A stretch of 64,000 nucleotides of DNA, taken from positions 1,116,001-1,180,000 of the forward strand of contig NZ_CP062165.1 in NCBI RefSeq assembly GCF_014844075.1. Reading direction: 5' to 3'. Each line of letters opens with the position of its first letter. Position 1 is the stretch's first letter. The DNA is from Paenibacillus sp. JNUCC-31. GTDB taxonomy: Bacteria; Bacillota; Bacilli; Paenibacillales; Paenibacillaceae. A program made the translations under genes and the position numbers. Under the pieces are notes generated by a model. That model saw only the letters and a program-made list of their open reading frames with translations. It was not told the DNA's origin and ran no database searches. This document shows positions 54,451 to 63,352 of this stretch, piece by piece.

Positions 54451-55128
54451 CTAACGATATAAACCGATGATTAACCTTGCCAGATCCACATACATATTCT
54501 GGGCAAATTGATATAATGGTTGAATCGTCGCATTTTGCAATGGAGGAATGACAAGGATCAAAAGGAAAATAAATATGGACCATTGCTCTACCCCCTGCAG
54601 CTTCCGGCTGATTGAAGGCGGCAGAATATCCTCCAGAATTCGATATCCGTCCAATGGCGGCAACGGAATCAGGTTAAAGAGAAACAGGAAAAAGTTCGTT
54701 AGGTTAAATATGGAGAAAAACATGGTAATTGCTGTAAGCAAACGCTCATTTTCAATGCCACCCAGTGCTCCCGAACCAACCAACGAAGCATAGATGATCG
54801 TACCGATGATGGCCAGCAGCAAATTGCTTACAGGCCCAGCAACGGATACAATAACACCCATTAGTCTTGGTTTGTCAAAATTGGCCCGATTGACCGGAAC
54901 CGGACGGGCCCAGCCGAAACCTGCAATAACGAGCAGCAGTACACCGAACAAGTCAAAGTGTACGACCGGATTCAGTGTGACTCGACCTAGAAGCTTGGCC
55001 GTCGGATCACCAAACTTGTTGGCAAAATATGCATGAGAGAATTCATGCACGGTAAAAGCGATCAGGATGGTCAACAGGAAAAAGGGAAGCTGATCCAGCG
55101 GGTAACGAAAAAATGATTCCAAATTCAT
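54451..55128 (-). CDS. Site-2 protease family membrane metalloprotease (M50)
   Basis: A 225-residue membrane protease. The zinc motif HEFSH (IAFTVHEFSHAYFANKFGDP) is HExxH-like, and the distal Asp is in NLIPLPPLDGYRILED. About six hydrophobic helices are visible. Family members cut within membrane helices; substrates are unknown. The GFGWARPVPVN stretch is a family feature. It lies 3 bp after prmA and 138 bp before rsmE. Confidence 0.93.
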   Translation of the reverse strand: MNLESFFRYPLDQLPFFLLTILIAFTVHEFSHAYFANKFGDPTAKLLGRVTLNPVVHFDLFGVLLLVIAGFGWARPVPVNRANFDKPRLMGVIVSVAGPVSNLLLAIIGTIIYASLVGSGALGGIENERLLTAITMFFSIFNLTNFFLFLFNLIPLPPLDGYRILEDILPPSISRKLQGVEQWSIFIFLLILVIPPLQNATIQPLYQFAQNMYVDLARLIIGLYR

Positions 55129-55131
55129 CGG

Positions 55132-56097
55132 TTACCTCTTTCTGGCTACAAACGCGATCCAGTCCTCATCGCGGTGTACCGAACTGATTTCAAAGCCGGA
55201 TGCAACCAGCGCATCATGCACCACCTGCTCTTTATTTTTCCAGATGCCAGAAGTAATATAAACGCCTCCAGACTCAAGCGCATGATAGACATCATCCACA
55301 AACAGCATAATAACCTCGGCCAAAATGTTCGCAACGATGATTTTCACCGGAAGCTTCACGCCTAGCGCAGGGTCCTGACTGCCCAGAACAGAGAGCAAAT
55401 CGCTTTCTTTAACCGTAATTTGCTGGTTCAATCCATTCAATTCCACGTTCTCCTTGGCACTGGCTACCGCAACCGGATCAAGGTCCAGGGCCAGCACATG
55501 CTTGGCCCCAAGCTGAATAGCGCCGATAGCGAGAATGCCTGATCCTGTGCCTACGTCAATAATTTCCTCGCCACCCTGAATGGCCGATTCCAGTGCACGC
55601 AAGCAAAGTGAAGTGGTTGGATGTGTTCCCGTACCAAACGCCATGCCTGGATCGAGCTCAATTATTTTCTCATCCGGACCTTGCGGCGTATACTCTTCCC
55701 ATGTCGGTTTGATGGTCAGACGTTCCGAGACACGCACCGGCTTGAAATATTGTTTCCAGGCATTCGCCCAGTCATTTTCATCCACTGTTCGCATCTCAAA
55801 ACGTATTTCTCCGGCATCAATATCGAATTCTGAAAGCTGCTCAATCCGAGGACTAACCTCAGATTGCAGGGCCTCCATGTCCGTTCCTTCGGAAAAGTAT
55901 CCTTTGATCACTGCAAAGCCTTCAGGGATATCATTCAAAGGAAATTCGTACAACTCGCCATACGTCGTATCCCGTTTTTTATTTAAAGTACCGGACTCTT
56001 CAATTGAGACCCCTCCAGCACCCGCTTCATGTAAAAAATTCGAAATCATCTCCACAGCTTCTTCTGTGGTATGTATTGTTAGTTCATGCCATAACAT
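55132..56097 (-). CDS. prmA: Ribosomal protein L11 methyltransferase
   Basis: A 321-residue PrmA. The N-terminal substrate-binding domain (MLWHELTIHTTEEAVEMISN) is joined to a Rossmann domain with GTGTHPTTSLCLRALE, IDVGTGSGILAIGAIQLGA and IIVANILAEVI. It trimethylates lysines and the N-terminus of L11. GAGGAGG lies 11 bases before the ATG. It heads the prmA-protease-rsmE-mtaB unit, with a sigma-A promoter at 56136-56165. Confidence 0.96.
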   Translation of the reverse strand: MLWHELTIHTTEEAVEMISNFLHEAGAGGVSIEESGTLNKKRDTTYGELYEFPLNDIPEGFAVIKGYFSEGTDMEALQSEVSPRIEQLSEFDIDAGEIRFEMRTVDENDWANAWKQYFKPVRVSERLTIKPTWEEYTPQGPDEKIIELDPGMAFGTGTHPTTSLCLRALESAIQGGEEIIDVGTGSGILAIGAIQLGAKHVLALDLDPVAVASAKENVELNGLNQQITVKESDLLSVLGSQDPALGVKLPVKIIVANILAEVIMLFVDDVYHALESGGVYITSGIWKNKEQVVHDALVASGFEISSVHRDEDWIAFVARKR

Positions 56098-56135
56098 ACT
56101 TCATTTTTCCTCCTCATTTTTCAAACATCCCAACT

Positions 56136-56165
56136 ATTGTACTACACAAGCAAGCAGGTGTACAA
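56136..56165 (-). promoter_or_regulatory. Sigma-A promoter of the prmA operon
   Basis: Minus-strand TTGTAC (56165-56160), 18-bp spacer, TACAAT (56141-56136), 38 bp before the prmA start. Confidence 0.65.
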
Positions 56166-56187
56166 AACCGCGCCAGTAAAAGAAACA

Positions 56188-56231
56188 ACAAAAACAGGAT
56201 ACTCGCAGTCTAACTGCTTGAATATCCTGTC
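56188..56231 (-). terminator. Terminator after the small stress-gene pair
   Basis: Minus-strand ACAGGATA...TATCCTGT with an inner GCAG/CTGC pairing, followed by TTTTTGTTG. Confidence 0.88.
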
Positions 56232-56262
56232 TTCAATCGATTTAAACCCTTTAAATTGTTGT

Positions 56263-56655
56263 TCAGCAAAAACGTCCACCATTCTGAGTAATCATCTCTG
56301 CAGCTTGCGGGAGAGATTCACTGGATACAGAAACAATCAACAAAATTTCGTGCCTCGGCCTGTGTGAAGAACCATTTTCTACCTCTTCATATACCTGGCC
56401 ACCTGACAAGATTTCAGTCTTATCGCTAATGAGCGAAAGTACATTCAACTCACCACTGAATCCTCCGACAATAGCTGTAGGAGAACTGTAACTGGCATCA
56501 GGCGTTTCACGATTCGAGGGAGTTGCTTCATTCTGAAGGCTTTCGATACTTAGCTGATTCGGGTGCAGCAATGCCAGAGCTCTCCGTGCAGATTCGGCCT
56601 CGGACCAGCTTGTAAACACGGCCTCAATGACCACTGCGGAGCGATCTTCAGTCAT
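56263..56655 (-). CDS. Small soluble protein related to its neighbour at 57090-57458
   Basis: A 130-residue protein starting MTEDRSAVVIEAVFTSWSEA. A beta-alpha-type N-terminus (VVIEAVFTSWSEAESARRAL) is followed by a Ser/Gly/Pro-rich linker and a C-terminal strand-helix (HEILLIVSVSSESLPQAAEM). The same plan appears in the protein at 57090, suggesting paralogy; such beta-alpha-beta proteins of Bacillales are called YflT-like/general stress proteins, but I cannot prove membership. The ATG at 56655 has GGGAG close upstream and overlaps the end of the YfhD-like gene by 8 bases. Confidence 0.7.
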   Translation of the reverse strand: MTEDRSAVVIEAVFTSWSEAESARRALALLHPNQLSIESLQNEATPSNRETPDASYSSPTAIVGGFSGELNVLSLISDKTEILSGGQVYEEVENGSSHRPRHEILLIVSVSSESLPQAAEMITQNGGRFC

Positions 56656-56827
56656 GAAGCTCCCGTCCCTGACGTCGATCAGCTGCTTCACTGCGGCGCA
56701 GAGCCTCTATATCTTCATGGTCCGCAGCTTCGGCGCTAAATTCCACATCCTCATTTTTGGCGGACTGCATTCGTTTCATCTTTTCTGTTTTCGTCAAAAT
56801 CTTGCCTGGACGTTCATGTTCTGCCAT
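56648..56827 (-). CDS. Small YfhD-like protein
   Basis: A 59-residue, highly charged protein beginning MAEHERPGKILTKTEKMKR. The segment NEDVEFSAEAADHEDIEALR followed by SEAADRRQ resembles YfhD-family small proteins of spore-formers. The ATG at 56827 follows AAGGAGG at ideal distance, and the stop overlaps the next gene by 8 bases, so it is a real, translationally coupled gene. Function unknown. A copy of the dispersed repeat lies just upstream. Confidence 0.75.
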   Translation of the reverse strand: MAEHERPGKILTKTEKMKRMQSAKNEDVEFSAEAADHEDIEALRRSEAADRRQGRELHD

Positions 56828-56850
56828 CGTTATGTTCCTCCTTCAAATTG

Positions 56851-57097
56851 TAAAAGTCCAACTAAGTGTATTTACACTGGCACTCCGATGACAGAACAAC
56901 CTTCCGATCGCTGTTATCCCCAGATTTTTTTGATTCCCTCCCTTAAAAGGGAAAATCCAGGGATAGCGTATGCTTCCGAAGTAGCTTTCTTGCGAAAGCT
57001 TTCAGGCTAACGCTTCGCTTCTCCAGTTTTTTTCTGTCCTCTCCGTTATCGTGTAAATGTTTTAGGTGAAACTTACATGGATTTTAAAACTAAATCA
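56851..57097. repeat. Dispersed hairpin repeat, copy 4
   Basis: Fills the gap before the YfhD-like gene and matches copy 1 over nearly its whole length. The hairpin has TATCCC (56915-56920) with GGGATA (56960-56965), GATTTT (56923-56928) with AAAATC (56952-56957) and an inner CCCT/AGGG. About 33 extra bases (around 56967-57010) include a small AGCTTTC/GAAAGCT hairpin. ATTTACAC at the left and GTGTAAAT at the right are inverted. Confidence 0.8.
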
Positions 57098-57458
57098 TAC
57101 CGCCAGCTTGTTCGATAATGGATAGTGCGCGGTGATGCACCGCCTCGTCTACGACGACAGTCAGTAATACATCTCTGCCTGTCGGTCCCTCTTGTCCGCC
57201 GTCACTCATACCGCTTGCAGAGGGGTCTGCTGCAGCCATGATTCCGGCACTGGCATTCGTGCCTAGTGCACTAGGCACCCAGGAAGAAAAACTGCCGGAA
57301 ACACCCGACGTATAGGAAGCCCCACTTGGCCCTACACCTGCATAACGACTGAATCGATTGATTGACAGGTCCTCCACTCGTAATGCCTCCAGTTTTTTGG
57401 CTGCCCCTTCCGCTTGCTCCGGGCTATGGAAATAAGCCAAAATATTTTTTTCGGTCAT
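57090..57458 (-). CDS. Small soluble protein, YflT-like plan
   Basis: A 122-residue protein starting MTEKNILAYFHSPEQAEGAA. The N-terminal beta-alpha unit is followed by a Gly/Ser/Ala-rich linker (GASYTSGVSGSFSSW) and the C-terminal VLLTVVVDEAVHHRALSIIE unit. It is related in plan to 56263-56655. The ATG at 57458 follows AGGTGA. It is the first of three small genes, separated from the second by repeat copy 4, whose end overlaps its stop. The role is unknown; linker composition suggests a flexible protein. Confidence 0.72.
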   Translation of the reverse strand: MTEKNILAYFHSPEQAEGAAKKLEALRVEDLSINRFSRYAGVGPSGASYTSGVSGSFSSWVPSALGTNASAGIMAAADPSASGMSDGGQEGPTGRDVLLTVVVDEAVHHRALSIIEQAGGMI

Positions 57459-57546
57459 CCGGTTCACCTGCTTCCCTAGTTTTCGGCACATCAGTAACCA
57501 CTGAATGCTCATGTCTGGTATCTTTCCGCAACCGTGCCCATATTAT

Positions 57547-57592
57547 GCAAAAAAGGACACCCTGCGGAAAAACCGCTGTGGTGTCCTTTTAC
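57547..57592. terminator. Terminator after dnaJ
   Basis: AAAAGGACACC (57551-57561) pairs with GGTGTCCTTTT (57580-57590), with an inner CGG/CCG. It ends the dnaK operon on the minus strand. Confidence 0.92.
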
Positions 57593-57606
57593 ATTCATGA
57601 TAAGAC

Positions 57607-58728
57607 TCAGTCTCCACGGAAAGCCCGTTTCACCCGGTCAAAGAAGGATTGCTCGTGTTCATGCGTTTGTTCTCCATCCAGCGCAGCAATTTGACGAAGC
57701 AGATCTTTCTGCTCGTCATTCAGCTTGCTTGGTGTAACTACAACCACTTTTACATGCTGGTCGCCTTGCCCCATACCACGCAGACGTGGTACGCCTTTGC
57801 CTTTAAGACGGAAATACGTTCCCGTTTGTGTACCGGCAGGTACTTTCAACTTCACTTTCTCGCTCAACGTTGGGATTTCAATCTCATCTCCCAATGCCGC
57901 CTGAGCAAACGTGAGCGGAATTTCGCAATAGATATCATCGCCTTCACGCTCAAAGAAATCATGTGATTTCACACGGATGACAATATACAGATCTCCTGCT
58001 GGTCCGCCACGCAAACCACCTTCACCTTCACCGGTCATACGCAGTTGAGCGCCATCATCTACACCCGCTGGAATGCGAACATGAATTTTGCGTTGTTTGC
58101 GCACTTTACCACTGCCGCTGCACGTTGTACATTTTTCTTTAATGATTTGTCCTGATCCGTTACAGTTCGAACAAGCACGGCGGTTGACCATCCGGCCAAA
58201 CGGTGTATTCTGGACTACTTCCTGTTGACCGCTACCTTGACAGACGGAACAAGTTTCGGGCTTGGTTCCCGGTTTGGCACCTGAGCCATGACAAGTATCA
58301 CAGCCTTCAGTGCGTGGAATGGTAATGTCGGTTTCTTTGCCAAATACCGCTTCCTTGAACTCAATCGTCATAGTGTATTGCAGATCGTTCCCCCGTTGCG
58401 GAGCATTCGGATCACGTCGTCCACCGCCACCGCCAAAGAACATATCGAAGATGTCGCCAAAGCCGCCGCCGCCAAAATCGCCACCGCCGCCGAATCCGCC
58501 CTGATTTGGATCAACATGACCGTATTGGTCATACTGTGCCCGCTTCTGGCCGTCACTGACCACATCATAAGCTTCTTTAACTTCCTTAAACTTGGCTTCC
58601 GCGTCAGCAGCCTTGTTTACGTCAGGGTGATACTGACGGGCAAGCTTGCGGTATGCCTTTTTGATTTCCTCGTCGCTGGCATTTTTGCTGACGCCGAGTA
58701 CCTCATAATAATCACGTTTTTCAGCCAC
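57607..58728 (-). CDS. dnaJ: Chaperone DnaJ
   Basis: A 373-residue type I DnaJ. The J domain has the HPD motif (RQYHPDVNK); a Gly/Phe-rich stretch follows, then four CxxCxGxG zinc repeats ([32 protein letters not shown]) and the C-terminal peptide-binding domain. It delivers clients to DnaK and stimulates its ATPase. Translation starts at GTG (58728). It is the last gene of hrcA-grpE-dnaK-dnaJ and ends at a strong terminator. Confidence 0.98.
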   Translation of the reverse strand: MAEKRDYYEVLGVSKNASDEEIKKAYRKLARQYHPDVNKAADAEAKFKEVKEAYDVVSDGQKRAQYDQYGHVDPNQGGFGGGGDFGGGGFGDIFDMFFGGGGGRRDPNAPQRGNDLQYTMTIEFKEAVFGKETDITIPRTEGCDTCHGSGAKPGTKPETCSVCQGSGQQEVVQNTPFGRMVNRRACSNCNGSGQIIKEKCTTCSGSGKVRKQRKIHVRIPAGVDDGAQLRMTGEGEGGLRGGPAGDLYIVIRVKSHDFFEREGDDIYCEIPLTFAQAALGDEIEIPTLSEKVKLKVPAGTQTGTYFRLKGKGVPRLRGMGQGDQHVKVVVVTPSKLNDEQKDLLRQIAALDGEQTHEHEQSFFDRVKRAFRGD

Positions 58729-58857
58729 TCTTCCACCCCCATATCATTCACCATATCGCACATCGTGACAAAAGGAAAGCCAAAGCACGGGAGCCCCGGC
58801 TATGACTTTCCCCTCGTTCCGAACGTCACCGATGATTAATTCACCAAGAATCGTGAA

Positions 58858-60702
58858 TTAGTTTTGTTTTTTATCTTCATCCACAACTTCGTAATCAGCG
58901 TCTACAACGTTGTCACGTTTCGCGGAACCTTGTTGCTCTTCAGCACCTTGAGCTGCTTGCTCTTGAGCTTGTGCTTGCTCGTACAGTTTAACAGACAGTT
59001 GTTGAACGATCTCTGTCAGTTCTTCTGTAGCAGCTTTGATGTCTTCCAGGTTATCGGAACCCAGGACGCCTTGCAGTTTTTCTTTTGCCGCGTTGGCTTT
59101 TTCAACTTCACCAGCGTCTGCTTTTTCGCCAAGATCTTTAATCGTTTTGTCAACAGAGTAGATCAGTTGATCTGCGCTGTTTTTCGCTTCAACGAGTTCT
59201 TTGCGCTTTTTGTCTTCTTCTGCATGCAGCTCAGCGTCTTTCATCATTTGCTCAACTTCAGCATCGCTCAGACCACTGGAAGAAGTGATGGTGATTTTTT
59301 GAGTTTTGTTTGTACCTTTGTCTGTTGCAGATACGTTAACGATACCGTTGGCATCAATATCGAAGCTAACTTCGATTTGTGGAACGCCACGTGGCGCTGG
59401 AGGAATATCTCCGAGCATGAAACGTCCAAGCGATTTGTTACCCGCTGCCATCTCGCGCTCACCTTGCAGGACGTGAATCTCAACGCTTGGTTGGTTGTCT
59501 GCGTAAGTGGAGAATACTTGGGATTTGCTTGTAGGGATCGTTGTATTGCGCTCGATCATTTTAGTGAATACGCCACCCGCTGTTTCGATACCCAGGGACA
59601 ATGGAGTTACGTCAAGCAATACAACGTCTTTCACGTCACCTGTCAGTACGCCCGCTTGTACAGCAGCACCCAAAGCTACAACTTCATCCGGGTTAACGCC
59701 TTTGTGAGGCTCTTTACCAGTCAGCTTTTTGATCGCTTCTTGTACTGCAGGAATACGAGTGGAACCACCAACCAATACGATTTTGTCGATATCGTTAGCA
59801 GTCATTCCCGCGTCGCTCAGTGCACGGCGAGTTGGTTCAAGCGTACGCTCAACCAGACCTGCAGAGATTTCTTCGAATTTCGCGCGGCTCAGGTTCAATT
59901 CCAAATGTTGAGGAACGCCATCAGCCACAGTGATGAATGGCAGGGAAATCGTTGTAGTCAACACGCCGGAAAGTTCTTTTTTTGCTTTTTCCGCTGCATC
60001 TTTCAAACGTTGAACTGCTGCTTTATCTTTACTCAAGTCAATGCCTTGATCTTTTTTGAATTCACTTACGAGATAATCAATAATTACTTGGTCGAAGTCA
60101 TCGCCACCCAGTTGGTTATCACCGCTGGTCGCTTTAACTTCGAAGAAGCCGTCACCCAGTTCAAGGATGGATACGTCGAATGTACCGCCACCCAAGTCAT
60201 ATACGAGAATCGTTTGGTCTTCGGATTTCTCCATACCGTATGCCAAAGCTGCTGCTGTTGGCTCGTTGACGATACGCAGAACTTCCAGACCTGCGATTTT
60301 ACCTGCATCTTTGGTTGCTTGACGCTGGCTGTCATTAAAGTAAGCAGGTACCGTGATAACCGCTTGAGTTACCGTTTGACCCAGATACGCTTCAGCATCT
60401 GTTTTCAGTTTTTGCAGGATGATTGCAGAGATCTCTTGTGGGGAGTAGTCTTTGCTGTCAATTGTTTCTTTGTGGGATGTACCCATATGACGCTTGATCG
60501 AGATGATCGTACGATCCGGATTTGTGATCGCTTGGCGTTTGGCAGTTTCACCAACAACCCGTTCTCCGTCTTTTTTGAAACCTACTACGGATGGTGTGGT
60601 ACGAGCGCCTTCCGGGTTTGGAATTACGACAGCCTCGCCGCCTTCCATAACCGCTACGCATGAGTTTGTTGTTCCTAAGTCAATACCGATTACTTTACTC
60701 AT
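58858..60702 (-). CDS. dnaK: Chaperone DnaK (Hsp70)
   Basis: A 614-residue Hsp70. The N-terminal ATPase domain opens with [18 protein letters not shown] and carries [17 protein letters not shown] and [12 protein letters not shown]; the substrate-binding domain follows with a flexible lid and an acidic C-terminus ([10 protein letters not shown]). It refolds and holds client proteins with DnaJ and GrpE. GGGAGG precedes the ATG. The 155-bp gap after grpE contains no gene I see. Confidence 0.99.
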   Translation of the reverse strand: MSKVIGIDLGTTNSCVAVMEGGEAVVIPNPEGARTTPSVVGFKKDGERVVGETAKRQAITNPDRTIISIKRHMGTSHKETIDSKDYSPQEISAIILQKLKTDAEAYLGQTVTQAVITVPAYFNDSQRQATKDAGKIAGLEVLRIVNEPTAAALAYGMEKSEDQTILVYDLGGGTFDVSILELGDGFFEVKATSGDNQLGGDDFDQVIIDYLVSEFKKDQGIDLSKDKAAVQRLKDAAEKAKKELSGVLTTTISLPFITVADGVPQHLELNLSRAKFEEISAGLVERTLEPTRRALSDAGMTANDIDKIVLVGGSTRIPAVQEAIKKLTGKEPHKGVNPDEVVALGAAVQAGVLTGDVKDVVLLDVTPLSLGIETAGGVFTKMIERNTTIPTSKSQVFSTYADNQPSVEIHVLQGEREMAAGNKSLGRFMLGDIPPAPRGVPQIEVSFDIDANGIVNVSATDKGTNKTQKITITSSSGLSDAEVEQMMKDAELHAEEDKKRKELVEAKNSADQLIYSVDKTIKDLGEKADAGEVEKANAAKEKLQGVLGSDNLEDIKAATEELTEIVQQLSVKLYEQAQAQEQAAQGAEEQQGSAKRDNVVDADYEVVDEDKKQN

Positions 60703-60856
60703 TGGAAAATATCCTCCCTCGACAATTTAAATGGATCAGATTGATCCTTATTTTATTTTTTCACTAGTCGTGCTCTATGTGTGTACAAACCTTTATATTA
60801 AGCTTCGCTGGCCTCGTACAATCATGCAGTAAACCCATTGCATTCTGCTACAGAAA

Positions 60857-61432
60857 TTATGAGCTCACTTTAACCATAGCCGGACGAAGCACTTTATCCT
60901 TCAGCATGTAGCCTTTTTGGACTTCCTCAACAACGGTACCTTCTTCATACTCGTCGCTTTCCACTTGCATGATCGCTTGGTGGAATTCAGGATTAAACGG
61001 TTGTCCTACCGTATCCATTGCAGTCAGACCTTCATTATTCAGCACCGTTTCCAGCTGACGGAAGATCATTTGTATGCCTTTGGAAAAAGATTCAACTTCA
61101 GTACCTTCCGGTACAGTAGCCATGGCACGCTCGAAGTTATCAATAACGGGTACCAATTCGTTGACCAGCTTCATCGAAGCGTATTTCGCCAGTTCTTCTT
61201 TCTCCTTCTGCGTACGACGACGGAAATTGTCAAAATCAGCTTGCGCACGGACAAAACGCTGTTGTTGTTCCTCTGCTTCTGCCTTCAAACGCGCAATCTC
61301 ATCTTGCTCCTGATCTGCCATCTCTTCCGCCTGTGCTTCTGCAGCTCCGGCTTCGTTGACAGGTTCCTGTTCCGCTGCTGTAGTCGATTGCTGCTCCTGT
61401 TCTTCTGCTGCGAATGATTGCTCCTCTTTCAA
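60857..61432 (-). CDS. grpE: Nucleotide exchange factor GrpE
   Basis: A ~191-residue GrpE. A highly acidic/Gln-rich N-terminus (KEEQSFAAEEQEQQST) leads into a long coiled coil (DEIARLKAEAEEQQQRFVRA) and the core FNPEFHQAIMQVESDEYEEG. It swaps ADP for ATP on DnaK and acts as a thermosensor. I start at the TTG at 61432, with AAGGAGGTG upstream; an upstream ATG at 61474 lacks a good ribosome site. Confidence 0.96.
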   Translation of the reverse strand: MKEEQSFAAEEQEQQSTTAAEQEPVNEAGAAEAQAEEMADQEQDEIARLKAEAEEQQQRFVRAQADFDNFRRRTQKEKEELAKYASMKLVNELVPVIDNFERAMATVPEGTEVESFSKGIQMIFRQLETVLNNEGLTAMDTVGQPFNPEFHQAIMQVESDEYEEGTVVEEVQKGYMLKDKVLRPAMVKVSS

Positions 61433-61478
61433 GATGTTCACCTCCTTATAAGAATGAAATGCTCTTGGATTCATTCCC

Positions 61479-62510
61479 TTATTTGAAACGATGCGTTAGC
61501 ATGGCCGTCAAATCACGGGATAATGTATTTAAAATATGAATGACACGTGCGTAATCCATTCGCGTAGGTCCCAAAATTCCGATAGAGCCCAAAGCTTCTC
61601 CATCCAAAGAATAGGATGCCGTTATCAGGCTGCAATTGGCGAAGGCTTCATGATCATTCTCGGTACCAATTCGCACCTGAATACCAGATCCACCCTGCAC
61701 GGGCATCATCAATTTCATGAGTGTTGGTGTCTCATCCAACAGATCCAATATATCTTTTACTTTTTCAATATCCTTAAATTCAGGTTGGGTCAACATATTG
61801 GTTGCACCACTGAGGAACAGACGATTGTCATGTTCATTGTCAAAGGCACTGTTCAGCACCTGCATGACTTCCTCATAACGTGTAATATGCCGTTCCATCT
61901 CTTGTCCAAGCTCTGTATAGAGACGAGACTTCAACTTGTAAATCGGCACACCAACCAGCTTACTGTTCAACAAACGAACCACTTTCTCCATCTCGGCAAC
62001 CGAGATTTCAGGCGGAATCTGAACGGTCTTGTTCTCCACCTGGCCCGTATTCGTTACAATGATTGCAACGGCTTCGCTTTCGTTAAGCGGAAGCAGTTGA
62101 AAATGACGAAGTGACGTATGAAAGACTTCCGGTCCAAGCAGGATCGAAGTATAATTCGTCATATGTGACAAAATAACTGAGGCATGCTGAATAACTTGTT
62201 CCATCACGTTCAGCTTTTCCGCGAAGAAAGACTTTAAGTCATCCAGTTCTTGCGGTTCCACTTGATTCCAAGGAACCAGATGATCGACATAATATCGATA
62301 GCCTTTATGCGAAGGAATGCGACCAGCCGATGTATGTGGCTGTTCCAGAAAACCCATGTCTTCAAGATCTGCCATTTCATTACGGATCGTAGCCGGACTG
62401 TATCCAACATCTCCCCTTTTGGAAATGCTTCGGGACCCTACGGGCTCAGCTGAACGGATATAGTCATCCACTATAGCGTTCAGAATCATTCGTTGACGCT
62501 CAGTTAACAT
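61479..62510 (-). CDS. hrcA: Heat-inducible repressor HrcA
   Basis: A 343-residue HrcA, the usual family length, starting MLTERQRMILNAIVDDYIRS. The winged helix contains GSRSISKRGDVGYSPATIRN; a GAF-like domain follows. It represses the operon by binding CIRCE, and folding by GroE sets its activity. The ATG at 62510 follows GGAGGG. It is the first gene of the operon, and CIRCE lies in its own leader. Confidence 0.98.
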   Translation of the reverse strand: MLTERQRMILNAIVDDYIRSAEPVGSRSISKRGDVGYSPATIRNEMADLEDMGFLEQPHTSAGRIPSHKGYRYYVDHLVPWNQVEPQELDDLKSFFAEKLNVMEQVIQHASVILSHMTNYTSILLGPEVFHTSLRHFQLLPLNESEAVAIIVTNTGQVENKTVQIPPEISVAEMEKVVRLLNSKLVGVPIYKLKSRLYTELGQEMERHITRYEEVMQVLNSAFDNEHDNRLFLSGATNMLTQPEFKDIEKVKDILDLLDETPTLMKLMMPVQGGSGIQVRIGTENDHEAFANCSLITASYSLDGEALGSIGILGPTRMDYARVIHILNTLSRDLTAMLTHRFK

Positions 62511-62550
62511 GGTGAGTATTCCCTCCTTCTGACTGTACTGTCCCATGTCG

Positions 62551-62577
62551 TTAGCACTCCGGTTAGATGAGTGCTAA
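62551..62577 (-). promoter_or_regulatory. CIRCE operator
   Basis: Perfect inverted repeat TTAGCACTC, 9-base spacer, GAGTGCTAA, the HrcA binding site. It lies just downstream of the predicted transcription start, within the leader of hrcA. Confidence 0.99.
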
Positions 62578-62588
62578 GCGGTAATACA

Positions 62589-62618
62589 AAAATACCAAAC
62601 TGACGTGATCGTTGTCAA
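62589..62618 (-). promoter_or_regulatory. Sigma-A promoter of the hrcA-dnaK operon
   Basis: Minus-strand TTGACA (62618-62613), 18-bp spacer, TATTTT (62594-62589). Start near 62582, immediately before CIRCE, so HrcA would block it. Confidence 0.75.
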
Positions 62619-62707
62619 GTGAGTTTGATGAGTACGCTCATCTATTTATAGTATAGACCAATATATGCAAGTCCTAACAACTTTGCTGCACATCTAATCT
62701 AATGAAT

Positions 62708-62756
62708 TAAAAAGAACCGCATCTGATTGAGTGTACTGCTCGATCCATGCGGTTCA
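62708..62756 (-). terminator. Terminator after the acetyltransferase gene
   Basis: Minus-strand GAACCGCAT (62755-62747) pairs with ATGCGGTTC (62722-62714), followed by TTTTTAATT. Confidence 0.88.
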
Positions 62757-62763
62757 TTATTTA

Positions 62764-63234
62764 TTAGGCGGAAACGTTCAACTCTTTCAATACGGCAATC
62801 TCATCACAGCAATCCTGTTTACTGCAATAAACACAGTCGGTCCATACTTTTTCCGGGAAAATCTCCTTTTCCACAACAGCGAAGCCATTTTTCAAGAAAA
62901 AAGAGACCTCATATGTCAACGCCATGACCTTGGGAATCTGTTGTTTCTCCGCTTCTTCTACGAGCCGGTCCAGCAGCAGTGAGCCAATGCCCATGCCTTT
63001 GTGACCTTCCGAGATGCCGAGGGACCTGACTTCCACCAAATCATTCCCCAGACGGCAAAGGGATCCACATCCTACAACTTCACCATTCACTTCAGCTACA
63101 ACAAAGTGCTCCAGTTGCCGATGCAGTACTTCTCTTGAACGCGGAAGCATGATTCCACGCTCTGCATAGCCCTTAATCATTTCAAATAATGGTTCAACAT
63201 CTTCCGGTACGGCTTTTCTGCATATGGCCGACAT
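62764..63234 (-). CDS. GNAT N-acetyltransferase, ArgA-like
   Basis: A 156-residue GNAT. Acetyl-CoA binding is in GISEGHKGMGIGSLLLDRLV, the R/QxxGxG region. The C-terminal EKVWTDCVYCSKQDCCDEIA cysteine motif resembles the short N-acetylglutamate synthase-like acetyltransferases, which acetylate glutamate for arginine synthesis or act on other amines. No kinase-like domain of the full ArgA is present. GGAGGAGAGC precedes the ATG. Substrate unproven. Confidence 0.85.
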   Translation of the reverse strand: MSAICRKAVPEDVEPLFEMIKGYAERGIMLPRSREVLHRQLEHFVVAEVNGEVVGCGSLCRLGNDLVEVRSLGISEGHKGMGIGSLLLDRLVEEAEKQQIPKVMALTYEVSFFLKNGFAVVEKEIFPEKVWTDCVYCSKQDCCDEIAVLKELNVSA

Positions 63235-63297
63235 CCAGCTCTCCTCCTAATAAGAAGCTTTCCAGAGGAAAGCCAACTTCGTAGTTGTATAAATCAC

Positions 63298-63339
63298 ACG
63301 CTCTGTAAAATCAATATGAATAAATATACAACAGAGCGT
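63298..63339 (-). terminator. Possible weak terminator downstream of hemW
   Basis: ACGCTCTGT (63298-63306) and ACAGAGCGT (63331-63339) form a perfect 9-bp stem with an AT-rich 24-base loop, directly after hemW. The U-run is poor. Confidence 0.4.
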
Positions 63340-63352
63340 ATATAATTTCAAG

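Noticed and set aside
58864..60663. A 599-codon plus-strand frame opposite dnaK
   Set aside because: An antisense shadow typical of dnaK codon use; Phe/Cys-rich with no ribosome site and no recognisable domain.
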